A DNA stretch of 64,000 bases from positions 49,064,868 to 49,128,867 of the forward strand of contig CM069455.1 in the NCBI GenBank assembly GCA_035610835.1, written 5' to 3'. The position numbers and the translations under genes are program-made. Of this stretch, positions 48,338 through 60,900 are shown in pieces. Source of the DNA: Ophiura sarsii. Taxonomy: Eukaryota; Echinodermata; Ophiuroidea; Amphilepidida; Ophiuridae. The notes beneath the pieces were generated by a model. That model was not told the DNA's origin. It did not search any database and saw only the letters and a program-made list of their open reading frames with translations. How positions within the stretch are numbered: position 1 is the first letter of the stretch; the number at the start of each line of letters is the position of its first letter.

Positions 48338-49841
48338 CGAGAGTCATTCCATAAGTTCTACCTCCTCGCTCATAATGTCAGCCTTGTGACATTTGTCATA
48401 ATTATAGCTCTGAATCATCACTTTTATAGTAAATGATCATGGATATCTGTTGGACAACGGAAACGTTCGTTTGATCTCCGTATTGTATGGTTTGATATAA
48501 GATCACATTTTAAATACTGAAAATGGAAAACAATGGATGATATCTGAATATAATACAATATTATCATGTACATACTACATAAGATTGTAAGCAATATTAA
48601 CTCTTGTAGGCTTACACATACACTGCAAAAAGAAGCGTTTATATTTCTGATAACACTTAATAAACACTTCAACATGTTTATTTTTGTGTTTTACGTGTAA
48701 AGGTATAGGAGACATGGCATACGATAAACGTTTGCATAAACACTACAACACGTTTAAAGAGGTAATTGTGTAATATTTATAAACACACCAACATGTTTAT
48801 ATCTGCAATAAGTAACATGTTGGGTGCTAATAATTATACAACAAATACCACTATAAACGTGTTGTAGTGTTTATGCAAACGTTTATCGTATGCAATGCCT
48901 CATATACCTTTACACGTAAAACACAAACATAAACGTGTTGAAGTGTTTATTTAGTATTATTAGAAATATAAACGTTTCGTTTTACAGTGTAGTATAATGT
49001 CATCTCGAATGTATTGCTATGCCTTTAGCATACCGGAATGCTAATCAGTCAAATATTCGTTGGTACAACTCCAAACCCCAGTGATGCCTCGTATGTTCAA
49101 TCGTTAACATACATGGTGACCCAGAAAATGTTGAACCCAAAAATCACAAAATTCAATTTTTTTTTACCATTAAAATAACAAAATTATGCATAACTCGTTC
49201 ACAAGCTATGTGCACCATACATTTAACTTTCTGAAACATTTTAGATCATAAATATGGGCCACACGAAACTTAAAATACGTGTAATTTTGTAAGAAGTGTT
49301 GTTTTGTAGTGTAAGTGAAGTGCAAAAAAATGGTTTCATGCTATATGAGCAGAGCAAGTGCCTGTTTGAAATCTTTTCTTTCCGATTTGTTTTTACTTTT
49401 ATCGGAATCTTTTGTTGTACCTGTAATGTATATCAGAAGTGAATGTTTAAAGATCAATACAAACACTTTAAAGCAACTAACACCCGTTCCAGTTGAAAAT
49501 ATTAATTTGATAAAAATACAGATCAAAAGAAAAGATTACTTAACTCGCCGCACTTAGAACATAATTAAGTTTCATATCTGAACCAAGTTACATTTTTTTT
49601 CACTTTTACAAAAGGGCGAAAACACCCCCTCAAGTGTATCTTTAGTTTGATAAGGCCAATTTACATGATCTGAAGTTCTCCAGAAAGCTGAATAAATTGT
49701 TTACATAACTGTTGAAAACAGAATGCCATATTTATTTATTTTAATTTTTAATTATTTTTTTAAGTTTGTGATTTTTGGGTCATAATACTGGCTTTTAGCA
49801 AAGTGATGAGTTAGGAGGTAGAACTTATTCATTGACCCTCG
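48338..49841. mobile_element. Mariner-like element, non-autonomous (1504 bp)
   Basis: Ends CGAGAGTCATTCCATAAGTT and AACTTATTCATTGACCCTCG, TA on both sides. Ends of the form CGAGGGTCATTCAATAAGT are known from mariner-family transposons. No transposase frame is visible. A 369 bp MITE is nested in it. The same right end is found in the CCP-gene introns (62240-62275 and 63163-63198). Confidence 0.7.
48621..48989. mobile_element. TA-flanked MITE nested in the mariner-like element (369 bp)
   Basis: Ends CACTGCAAAAAGAAGCG and the complement-like cgtttcgttttacagtg, TA on both sides; interior repeats of aaacacttcaacatgtttat and complement. Shares CACTGCAAAA ends with 22873-23084. Confidence 0.8.
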
Positions 49842-50872
49842 TACTTGTAAAATTTACAGATAAAGTCGAAATGATTTGGGAATCAAGTTTACAGATTTCA
49901 CTTGTCTGGCAATTAGAGTATACTGGAACAACTATTTATGAGGATAATAGGCCTTCTTTAGCGTGCATTAGGTAGGTCGTGTATTTATGCACCCGTGCGC
50001 GGGCGGTGTATACTATCAGTTCAGGCAACTGACCAAATCTGGAAACGGGATTGATTTCAAATCTGGAAATGTAGTGATCAACTTATTTTGCAGGTAGTTA
50101 TTTTGGTGAATTATTAAAATGCTTTAATTTTGTGGATACTTCATTATGGCGAATCGAAACCAAACAAACATATCATTATAAATACACTGCCATTTTTTGA
50201 GGTTATTATTTTCGCGAATTTAAGCACTAGCTATTTTTTGCGAAATTAAATTGTTCACGAAATTAATAGTTTTCTGCACTGGGATGACCTTATTTTAAGT
50301 TTGGACCAACTATTTTTTGGTAAATCAAGCGTAAAATAGAATTGCCTAAATTATCACCGTGGCGTTTTAATTTTGATCGGGGCATTTTAAAAATAAAGGA
50401 ATTAATTGATTAATTAACTAACTTAATTAAGCATTAATTAGTGGAATGGTCATCGGGTAATTTTTTTTAAATTATTTATTATTTGGTAGGTATGTCTAAT
50501 TATTTTTTTAATTTGAAAAGTACAACTAATTGCTCAAATCTATGTTTGTAGTTTTTGAATCTGATCACAAAGTGCATAGCATGGTTTCCAGATCAGGCAA
50601 TTGATTTCCAGATATAGCACAACGGTGGACACGAATGGCCGTACATTCGGAATCTCCGTTGGTTTCAATGTAAAAATGGATTTTGATTATGACCCCAGGA
50701 AATTCATCACACGTTGGAACTAAATTCCAGTGGCAGTATCATTTTTAAAATGTTAATCCGTCGTTTGCTTGATCACGTAACCTCGTCGTACGCATATTAT
50801 TGTTACCTTGTCCTTGAATATTCGTGTACGCAACTTGCCTATGTCCGGTATCGTCTGCATGGAATCATACTA
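49842..50872. other. No gene recognised
   Basis: AT-rich, with homopolymer T stretches. Nothing further noticed. Confidence 0.4.
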
Positions 50873-51863
50873 CACTGAAAACCTACACAGGTCGCCTGAC
50901 TAACCTAAAGCTAGTCCAAATGGTGTCCATTTTGACTAGCTTTAGCCTAGTCCAGCACTGCTGGACTAGCTTTAAGCTCGACTAGCTTGATGTTAGTCCG
51001 TCCTAAGCTGGACTAGTTTAGGCTAGTCGCTTGGCTAGCTTTAAGTTAGTCCAGATGGTGTCCATTCTGACTAACGTAAGGTTATTCAAGCTAGCTTGAC
51101 TAACGTAAGGTTAGTCCGGCTTGGCTCGACTAACGTAAGGTTAGTCCAGCTCAAACCATATAGTACATCCCGCCTGACTCAAATTATTCACGTTGCGTAG
51201 CAGTACTTGGTTTCGCCACGGGTGATTGCTCTGCTGTCTGTTCATTAGCTCTCGTATTGACCATGTTGTTGGCGGAGCTGCTGGCTACAGTGTTAGCTGT
51301 AGTAGACTGCTCAGCCATGGCTGACCCGTTAGCGTTCGAGATGCCCGCGCTACCGTCGTTATTTACAGTTAAGTTTTTCCTACTCCGAGTCGTCATTCCA
51401 AACAAAATGTAGCATAAAATAGTCTACAGATGTTGGTAAATACTACATGTATGATGTAGACAATATGGCCACACAATTAAATCACTAGGACAAATTACGT
51501 CTGGATTGGCTAGTAAAACCGGACCGACGATGAAGTATGTCTTATCTGCATGCCGCCATTGATATTTTATCTCAGTGCCTTGACAAACCTAAAGCTAGTC
51601 CAGCCAGCTTGACTAACCTAAAGCTAGTCAAGTCAGCTTGTCTAATAAGCTAGTCCAGCCACAGACTAGTCCAGCAGAACAAATCAAGCTAGTCAGGCTG
51701 AGCCGGACTAACCTTAAGCTAGTCAAGTCGGTCATAACCTATTCAGCAGGCTTGACTAACATGCTTAACTGACTATTTTAAGCTAGTCCAGCAGGCTTGA
51801 CTAACCTGCTCGACTAGTTTAAAGTTAGTCCAGCCTGTGTCTGATTAGTTTAAGTTTTCAGTG
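50873..51863. mobile_element. TA-flanked MITE made of GACTAGCTTTAGGTTAGTC repeats (991 bp)
   Basis: Ends CACTGAAAACCTACACAGG and the imperfect complement cctgtgtc...gttttcagtg with TA on both sides. Arms are dense in ctagtc/gactag motifs. The centre (about 51150-51580) is unlike the arms and has a 73-codon minus-strand ORF. Confidence 0.8.
51184..51405 (-). other. 73-codon ORF in the centre of a MITE
   Basis: Reads MFGMTTRSRKNLTVNNDG at the start, then low-complexity Ser/Thr/Asn/Ala-rich text, ending QRE-stop. Composition is protein-like but no domain is recognised. Could be a host exon fragment captured by the MITE, or chance. Confidence 0.25.
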
Positions 51864-53589
51864 TAATACTATCGAAAGACTTAGATACTTTTGACTATTA
51901 CACTCACTTTAATCACATAAATATTTCGATTTATGCATTTCAGGCATTCCGAATAATATTGTTAAACATAATGGGTGAACAAAAATAAATGTTTCACTTA
52001 GGCCCATAAGATCCAATGGGCTATTATTCGTTAGTCGGAGTAACTCCAACTATTTAGTTACCGCCGTAGGTGAATAACCCACGTATGAGCAAAAGCGATT
52101 CATAGTTATGAACCCCCCGCACAAATATGATGTTTATGTACAAGAAGAGCCCCATGAATGGAATAGGAATGTTGAATAATATATTTTGTACGCTCAAGGT
52201 TGTGATTTCAGCTCTAGAGACACTTTGTTTACAGTGGAAGTATATTGGCCATATTCAGCTTGTACATGAAAAATGCACATGTGTTGATGTCAAACGGGCA
52301 CTTCATGGAATACCCTACCCACTCACAAACAATCCTCATTAAATTTATACCAGAGGAATTAAATGACAGGGTAATTATAAACTTAGCCAGATAAACCACC
52401 AGACAAGGACCAGACCAGTGGTGACAGATATGTCTGGCCCAATTATCCTCTACACACTTAAAAATAGGTAGTTAAAAATGAATCATAGTCAGGGTTCACC
52501 TATGCACCAACTGAAACAAGGGCTAAATATGACACTTTTCCAGTTAAGTGTGTATTTATTATGGTTTGTAAGTTAATACCAGCCTGTTTTTGTATGTTGG
52601 TATTAAAATCATCACGTGAGCCCTCATTAATCAAGTTTGACACAGTGGTACTATAATTGGCTGGGTAGGCTTCCCGGGTAGGCTTACAAGTAAAATGTTC
52701 AATTCGTGCTCTCACGGGCACTCGTGGAACAACTTATACTTATACGTGGTCATTGCCGTCATTTGGTCAACACCTTTACTAAGGGGCCAGATATTTAAGA
52801 ATAGGTCTGATATCAAAATAAATCGACAAGAGATATCTACCCATACATCGTTTCAGTTTTATACTGGTTAATAATAATAGCAATAGTTAATGAAGCTTCA
52901 CAAATAGAAATTGGTGCTGATGGCTTATTCATGTAGTAAGGTGCGGGAAAGGAATGAAAACAAGTACATATTTTTGACGCCCACATTTTATAGTCTACGT
53001 AACGTTGTTGGAATACACTTTTCAAAGCACAATTGCGCCGCCTCACAATATACATGATATACGCCAAACCTACCTTAACAGAAAAGGTATTGTCAGACGA
53101 GGGCGATAGACAATACATATTTGTGGGCAGACGAAGGTGGTCACGGAATTTCAATATATTGTATGATAAAACTAAAATACACGGACAATTGATTTCACTT
53201 ATGTTTGTATATAATTTACTTCAGAATTCAAGATGCACATCATATCTATATTGTGACTGTTTATAGACCTTCACCCTAAAATCAAGGTCAATCAACCACC
53301 CAAGTTTGCAAGGATGTCAACTTATGGTTTTGATTTTACCATTATACTTTTATCAACTTCAAAGCACATTTTGGTTTATAACTCCCTGTGTCAGCCTCGG
53401 ACTGGGACCGGAAAACCCCTATGCTCCCCAACTACTAGTGTGAACAGAATATTTGAATCGATGTTTTGATGTACAAAGAGTGCTGATTTTTCTTAATCCT
53501 TACGATTGTAAGTTCATACACGTAATACAATTGTAAAAATGTACAAATCCCAGTTTGTATACAAGATTGAGGGCGATGCCTCCAAGACA
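51864..53589. other. No gene recognised
   Basis: Holds one protein-like minus-strand ORF (52500-52721) without splice or domain support. Confidence 0.4.
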
Positions 53590-53685
53590 TCATATAGAAG
53601 AGTGGAAACTTTGCGAACTATGAACCCCTGTTCGATGTTTACGGGCCAACATCTTAACCACCAGACCAGCGCTTTCTTCGTTGGT
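53590..53685 (-). mobile_element. tRNA-derived SINE head
   Basis: On the minus strand gcgctggtctggtggttaag (A-box-like TGGTGGTTAAG) is followed by catcgaacaggggttcatag (B-box-like). It directly precedes the 286 bp units. Confidence 0.5.
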
Positions 53686-53689
53686 ATAA

Positions 53690-54655
53690 CCCTAACCGCA
53701 CTGAATCTCACTAAATCTCACTGCCAGAAACTATCTCCAGGCACGCGCTGCTGCATTGCCGCGATGACGTCACCTACCGCGGGCATATGTGGCCACGGAG
53801 TTTGTGGCCGCATATGACCTAGGGGGTTAGCTCAGTTGGTAGAGGGACAGACTTGGGTGCGGATGGTCCGGCGATCGAATCCCGGGGGGTGCTGGGTGAT
53901 TTTTCGGGTAAAAAAAATAGCACTTTTTCCCCCCTCCCCCCGATACGCACAAAAAACTAGCTTTACTGGTTAGGGTTAAATGTCAATTTTTGATGTGCAT
54001 TAATAAATGTCAATTTTTGATGTGCATAAATGTCAATTTTTGATGTGCATTATTAAATGTCAATTTTTGATGTGCAATAAATCCCTAACCGCACTGAATC
54101 TCACTAAATCTCACTGCCAGAAACTATCTCCAGGCACGCGCTGCTGCATTGCCGCGATGACGTCACCTACCGCGGGCATATGTGGCCACGGAGTTTGTGG
54201 CCGCATATGACCTAGGGGGTTAGCTCAGTTGGTAGAGGGACATACTTGGGTGCGGATGGTCCGGCGATCGAATCCCGGGGGGTGCTGGGTGATTTTTCGG
54301 GTAAAAAAAATAGCACTTTTTCCCCCCTCCCCCCGATACGCACAAAAAACTAGCTTTACTGGTTAGGGACCCTAACCGCACTGAATCTCACTAAATCTCA
54401 CTGCCAGAAACTATCTCCAGGCACGCGCTGCTGCATTGCCGCGATGACGTCACCTACCGCGGGCATATGTGGCCACGGAGTTTGTGGCCGCATATGACCC
54501 AGGGGGTTAGCTCAGTTGGTAGAGGGACAGACTTGGGTGCGGATGGTCCGGCGATCGAATCCCGGGGGGTGCTGGGTGACTTTTCGGGTAAAAAAAATAG
54601 CACTTTTTCCCCCCTCCCCCCGATACGCACAAAAAACTAGCTTTACTGGTTAGGG
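53690..54655 (+). mobile_element. Three copies of a 286 bp unit with tRNA-like core and CCCTAACC ends
   Basis: Units 53690-53975, 54083-54368 and 54370-54655, each exactly 286 bp and almost identical, begin CCCTAACCGC and end ACTGGTTAGGG. Within each: TGACGTCA (a CRE palindrome, first at 53765), the pairing tatgtggccac/gtggccgcata, then a tRNA-like stretch with an exact A box. Unit 1 is followed by TTAA and preceded by ATAA. Between units 1 and 2 is a short 23-bp tandem (aatgtcaatttttgatgtgc). Confidence 0.8.
53821..53893 (+). tRNA. tRNA-like pseudogene (copy 1; also about 54214-54286 and 54501-54573)
   Basis: gggggttagctcagttggtagagg gives acceptor, D-arm and an exact A box (TAGCTCAGTTGG); gatcgaatcc serves as B box. 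No stable anticodon stem can be drawn, so it is a tRNA-like promoter core, not a functional tRNA. Confidence 0.5.
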
Positions 54656-54832
54656 TTTTAATGTAACTGAGTTTTGATCTCTGATTCTATACTTAAAATT
54701 CATCGTATGTTGAACTTACTAAAATTTCAGAATGCAGCCGACATTTCTCTCTTATTATAATCGTCGTATTTTACTGTAGCATTTTATTTTCAATTATTCT
54801 GTTATAATGTTCTATTTAATTCTCAGATAACG

Positions 54833-54983
54833 ATGATTCTTCTCAACCCAGCCCTGCTCTGTTTTCTTCTTCAATTAGCTACGATAGGGTCTAACGAATA
54901 TGTCAGAGTGACAGACAATTTTTCAAACAACGCCTTATCTCCTGTGGATCATTCAAAAAGAGTAAAAAGACAATCCGCAAATA
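54833..54983 (+). CDS. Exon: signal peptide and propeptide with RVKR site
   Basis: ATG then a hydrophobic core ALLCFLLQLATIG; SKRVKRQ near the end is a proprotein-convertase consensus (cleavage after R46). Donor gtaagt, phase 1. Maturation would free an N-terminus only a few residues before the EGF-like domain. Confidence 0.75.
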
Positions 54984-57900
54984 GTAAGTGCACCATCCTC
55001 ATAATGTTGCTTCTTTAAAAAACACATAATCATATTTTGTTGTTGTTTGTTTGTTTGTTTGTTTGTTTGTTTGTTTGTCTGTTTGTTTGTTTGTTTGTTT
55101 GTTTGTTTGTTCGGTCCAGACTTAAAAAGCATGCTGGCTTGCATAACAAAACAATTTATCAAAACATCGCCAAAGCAGAATGGCTACTTTGTTGTTATTA
55201 TTTTACATTTCATTTATTTCTTTTTAACAGATCCTTGTAATCCGAACAATTGTAATAATTGTGGCACATGTGTTGATAATGACAATGGAACCTACATGTG
55301 CGTATGTAATGAAGAATGGACGGGTACAAACTGTGAAACCAGTGAGTAGTCATTTATTTATCCAGAGTGTTGCATTGGATACATTTGAGAATAAAATACA
55401 TATCTTCGTGGGAATGCCCGGTACGACGTCACATGTCACGCCATATGCATGTATAGCCGGTATACGATATTATGCTATAATGCACTTCGAGTGTTCTATC
55501 TACATGTATAGTCGATCTATCTCTTCTTACAGTATGATGTTCAACGTTAATTTCAAACTGGGGCATACACTTGGTTATTTCTACTTAGAAAGTAAACAAA
55601 TATAAATACAACAACGCGAAAATATTCAAAACCTTAGGGGAAATATAATTGTTAAATGATTATTAGGTACGGGAGGGGTACGAGGCGGTCGAGGCTTTGT
55701 AACAATTAAGCCATATTTTGTATAGACAGTTTTGAAAATATTAAGACAATTGTTGACGATGTTTACGAAAACGGTTAAAATGATGAAGGTAAAAAACACC
55801 CGATCGACCAACCATACCTGTATGGTCCGAAGATCCGTGGAACCTGTAACTTTCATGGTGGAACAGAGCTCTTTTGTCGTCCAAATACGACTTCGTCTTG
55901 AATTAACATTGCATGCATCAATTTATATTTTCCTAGGTGTGTGTGGAGAAGTGTTAAAGCCTTGCCCACTGGGCAAAGGCTGCATTCTAAATAACGCGGG
56001 CAACACAAACTGTCGAGACTCTCCTGTAGGATTGAACTATGACTGCCGTAAGTATCCCAGGTAACGTCTACATATCAACGACGATGGTCGGTACAGGCAT
56101 AACTTGTACATTAAGGAATTATACGGTTAGATCTATGAACTATAACTTTTTTCGAGTTGGGACATTCAACGGCGTGGTTTGTTAAGTGTTTATTTCGCTC
56201 TTTCAGTTGGGATGAGCTTCTCTATTATACTTTATTTATAACTTATCACTAGCGAGATCGTCGACAAATAACATCACACTGATCGGGTGTTTCCATGTGG
56301 TGACCCGGGAAGGTGACCCAATGCACCCTGACACACTTTAGAATTCGGCGGTATTTACTGAATAAACCATGAGGTTTATATTCCGTAAATTTTCCGAATT
56401 CCATGCTCTCTTTACCTCAATATATCCATGTAGGACTAATGTTCACAGAGTACATACTCTTAATTGAACTTTGAAAATACGGTGATACCATAAAATAATT
56501 AACATGTTCCTTGTGATTATTTATTTACAGCACGTTATAGATATTATGGCGGAGTGTGGAGTGATTGCAGTGAACTGTGTGGTAGTGGTACGAGGAATCG
56601 CACCCAAGTGTGCTTAAATTATGACAATACCACAGCAAACCCCCAAACATTGTGTATAGGTGATCCAATAACAGAAACTGAAGCTTGCAACACCCAAGAT
56701 TGCAGTAAGTAACTCTTCCTATTTCTCAACAACTTTATGATTGAATATTTTTAGGATAGGATAAATATTTTTAGAATATTTTTAGAGTTAAAAGTCCATT
56801 TATTACCTGTATAGTTACTTTTTTGATGACTGTACAGTATCTAATACTAGCTAACGGATACATAAAATTAGTTTGATAAAAAAAGCAACGGTAAAAGTTA
56901 AGATATTTCTAATATTTGAAACATAACAATTTAATACACGCATTCACCGATGCGATAGATGTAACGCTATTTGTGAACTTTATAGACACTTATTTCACCC
57001 AGTTTTCTATTACACTCGAACCCATGATAAGCGCGATGGACAATAGCACTTCTTTTGAAATCGATTCCTAGCGATTTCATGCATCTGGGAACGAGAGTGG
57101 CGTATTATTTATGGATATTAAGACGTTATTTCATGACAGGGCGAAAGGCTACATCGGCTTTTGTGTTGAGCGACCTTGGTCCGAAACACACATAGCTTCA
57201 AACAAAACACCCACTTAACTATCCCTGTGTCTATTATATATGATTAGGGCAAGTTCACTGTGTAGCGAATAGGGAAAAAGCCAAGGACAATGCAATTGAT
57301 TCATGATTACAATTGTTAGTCACGTTGGTTGAAACAGCCTAATCTTATAGAATATAAAATAATCTATAAAATGAGAGTAAAATCATGTTTGTACCATACA
57401 CATGATACAGGGATGTAAAGTTATTGTCAATTGAACGTAGAATTGGGAACATTTTCTAAATTCCCCATAGAGATTGTACACAGCGCCGCCGCCACCATCG
57501 CCGCCGCCGGATGATTCGTTGCCAAAAATGCAACGCCACCACCCGTTTTGGGTGGAGAGTTCAAAACAGTTCAGGCCGTCGGTAGTTCAGACCGTAGTCT
57601 TTTTTTGTAATTGTAATATAGCTAATGTTGAATAGAGTAGCACTAACATTAGAGTATAATGCTTTATCATGTGGTATTTATTATCATTTTGAAATTATAA
57701 ACGAGTAAATTCCGCAAAAATGACCCCATCATTAAATTTTGGACACCCTCAATTTATTTTGGAAGAAAATCACATTGCGTAACAAATGTGTATTATCTAT
57801 TTGATACATACTACTTTATGAAACCTACTTATGAGCCCATGGCGACCATGCCTCGGGGGCGGGGCAAGTTCACCATTTTGAGACACCTGTCCTTATCCTT

Positions 57901-60900
57901 TACTCATCCCTTTACAATAATGATTGCGTTGCTTTGTGTTTAATGGCAGTATCGTGTATGACGGTGAACGTGGACAATGGTGTCGTCAGTCCATCTTATA
58001 CAGAGTTTGATGTCTACGGAAGTATTACGATAACCTGTGACCCGGGATTCCGGATATCTGGGGAATCTACGCTATCTTGCTTGGGAGATGGAAATTGGAA
58101 TTACGCAACACCAACTTGTGGTGAGAAACGTTTTTGAATTATCTGAATATTCAACTAAGGGCTCTTGCCCAAACACAAGTAGAGGAAAGAGCGGGTAAAG
58201 CGCGATCCTTTTTTTGCTATATTGTTAAAAGTAGTGACACAGAATCGGTGATTATTAACACCTCACTGAATGGGTACTTCAAGTACCCATTCAGTGAATT
58301 ATTGAACTTTAATCTACACCCTATCTATTCTTCAAAAGTGCAGAACGAGACGAATAGGTGTAATAATGTGGCGAGCCATTCGTAATCAAATGTGGATTGA
58401 TGATTGCTGCAACACGTTATTGCCAACAAATGAGTGAACGAGTTTGTTGAGTGTTATGGCAGTATGGTTTTAATCACATTGACTAACAAAACAAGCCTTT
58501 TCGGCATTGAAGGAATTTGATGAGAATGATGAATCGTTCATTAATAAATCAAATGTCAATATATTCAAATATAGTTTGTGCTGCGTTTTTAAAATGATGG
58601 ATTAAAAGCATTTATAGGTCACAATGTTAAATTATTGCTAACTATATTTGTTTTCGTAAAAATGGATATCTAACAGATTACGTAGTCATTATTGTTAAAT
58701 TTCCATTCCGATGGCTGCTTTTGATTTCCTAAACATTGCAGCAAGTTTGATGACATGTTATTTTCCTCGAAATCTGAAATATGAATTGTCCGCTTTTAGT
58801 GGTTTTGGGAATGACGTGGATTACAGAGAGCTCTGTAGCAGAGGACTCTGTGACCTAATTGGGAACTAAAGTAAAATATGTTTTGACCTGAAACATGTCG
58901 CACAGCTACGTAACCACAACATATGAAACCATTCTATATATCTTTTTATATTTTAAAATGCAAGATTTTTTCCGGAATATTGCATCATATATAATATTTG
59001 GTTTGTGTCATAGATTACGTAGTCATTTTTTTTTAGAATTTGTTTGATTTCCTAAGAATTGGAGCAAGTTTGATGAGATTCGAATTCTCAAATCCGAATT
59101 GTCCGCTTTTTAGTGCTTTCGGGCCTGATGTGGATTACAGAGGGCTCTGTAGCAGAGGGCTCTGTGACCTAAATTGGGACCATATTTCCATTCTGTTTAC
59201 GTGATGTGTATAACACTCATTCACCCTCATCGTGTTTTACTTCTATTGCGACCAGTATGTTTGGTATTTGTCCAATGGTATTTGTCACACACTTGAAAAC
59301 CTTCGTTTGACGCAACTACCTAGGCCTATAGTTTAGTCAGTACCAAACAGGCGAGAAATATGCGTTTTTATCTCTTCGCGGGCTAAAGTAATCCAAACGC
59401 AAGCGAGCTATTTTGTCATACGCATACCTCACGCATGCGATTCACACTGTGCGCCATGGCATGTGAGCGGTTTGCGGACCCACGCTCCTCTGAATTCAAT
59501 CGCTGCTGTATGAGTAGGTTTCCAATTTGGAACTGACTGAACTATACATAGGGTTTGGTACGATTACCTCTTCTGGAAGCTGTCCTTTTCGGGAAGTATT
59601 ACACATATTCCATAGCAAGAATCTCGTAGTTATAAGGCAATCATACCAAAAATGCCAATTATTTAAACTAAAGATGATGGATCTATGAAACATTGACGGT
59701 CAAGATAGTAAATAAACAGTTTAGTCATAAGTAATAGCTATTATTTTGGAGATTTATCATAAAGTTGGGCTTATTAGCTCATTAAATATAAAAACTTTTC
59801 AAAACAAAGTTAGAGCAAGTCTCAAATTAAAATAAAGAGTCGATATCCATTTATCGTTCGTAGTCCACTTTGTAAACTCTCAAATCAATAGGCTGAGGAC
59901 GACTGTAAAATCTATCATTGTATTATTCAACATGTTTCACCGATTTCTAAACAGGTATGTAGTCCTAATTTATGTCTAATTTATATGATACAGTTCTCTT
60001 GTTATGAAATGGCGGTTCCTATTTGGACTAGCTAAAATTATCGCATTGCATTATGGGTAACCCTTCCCAAAAAGGAAAGCTTCCAAAAGAGGTAATCGTA
60101 CCGAACTGCCTAGGATGGTTCCTTGGGAACGTGGGCACCAACGAGAGTACATGGTTGGTTGGTTGGTCGGTTGGTTGGTTGGTTGGTTGGTTGGTTTACT
60201 GGTTGATTTGATGGTAGGTTGGCTGAGTAACAGCTTGTGATTTTAGTGATGACATGCCATTTCCGTCGACCTTCTGCGAGATGGTAGATGTTAGAAGTAG
60301 GTATAATACAACCAGGGTTTTTATTCTGTCAATTCATCTTGATTTCGGCCGGCCTGGTCTACGTGCACTCTCGATCTTACCCTGACTAATAACGCTTTTC
60401 TAAACAGTTTCATTGGCGTCTGGCAATATGAGCAAGGTAAGAGAGTGGTTGGGAGTTCAACAGCCACACTACAGTAGTCTCGTCTTCACACCAACATCCT
60501 GAAACACGTATGCATTGGTTCTCATCATGGTAGATTCATCCTGCGTCAACACCATGTTCCAAACCATCACTCTTATTGCAGTTCGCATTTAGTAGCGTCC
60601 AATATTCACAGCCGTCAGTTGAGATAGGGAAAAGTAGTGCCCAAGTAACTTTAACATATTTTCCTTTTGTGTGTATAGTAGTCCTTGGGCGGGGGTGGGG
60701 GGGGGGGGGGGGGTTGTACATGTATGTATGCATAAATTCAGAAAAATATCAGATACAATTGTCAACCCTTTAGTTAGTATTGCGTAATCGCAGCACGAAA
60801 CAAGATCATACAGAACATCACAAAAAACAATACAGTGACAAAGACACAGAAACAAAAAGAGAACAAGACGGAACACATGAACATGACAAGAGACAAAAGT

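Noticed and set aside
52500..52721. Minus-strand ORF reading VPVRARIEHFTCKPTREAY
   Set aside because: Protein-like composition, but no recognised domain, no neighbouring exon and no splice evidence; kept only as a note.
55037..55240. ORF with repeated FVCL
   Set aside because: Translation of a GTTT microsatellite within an intron.
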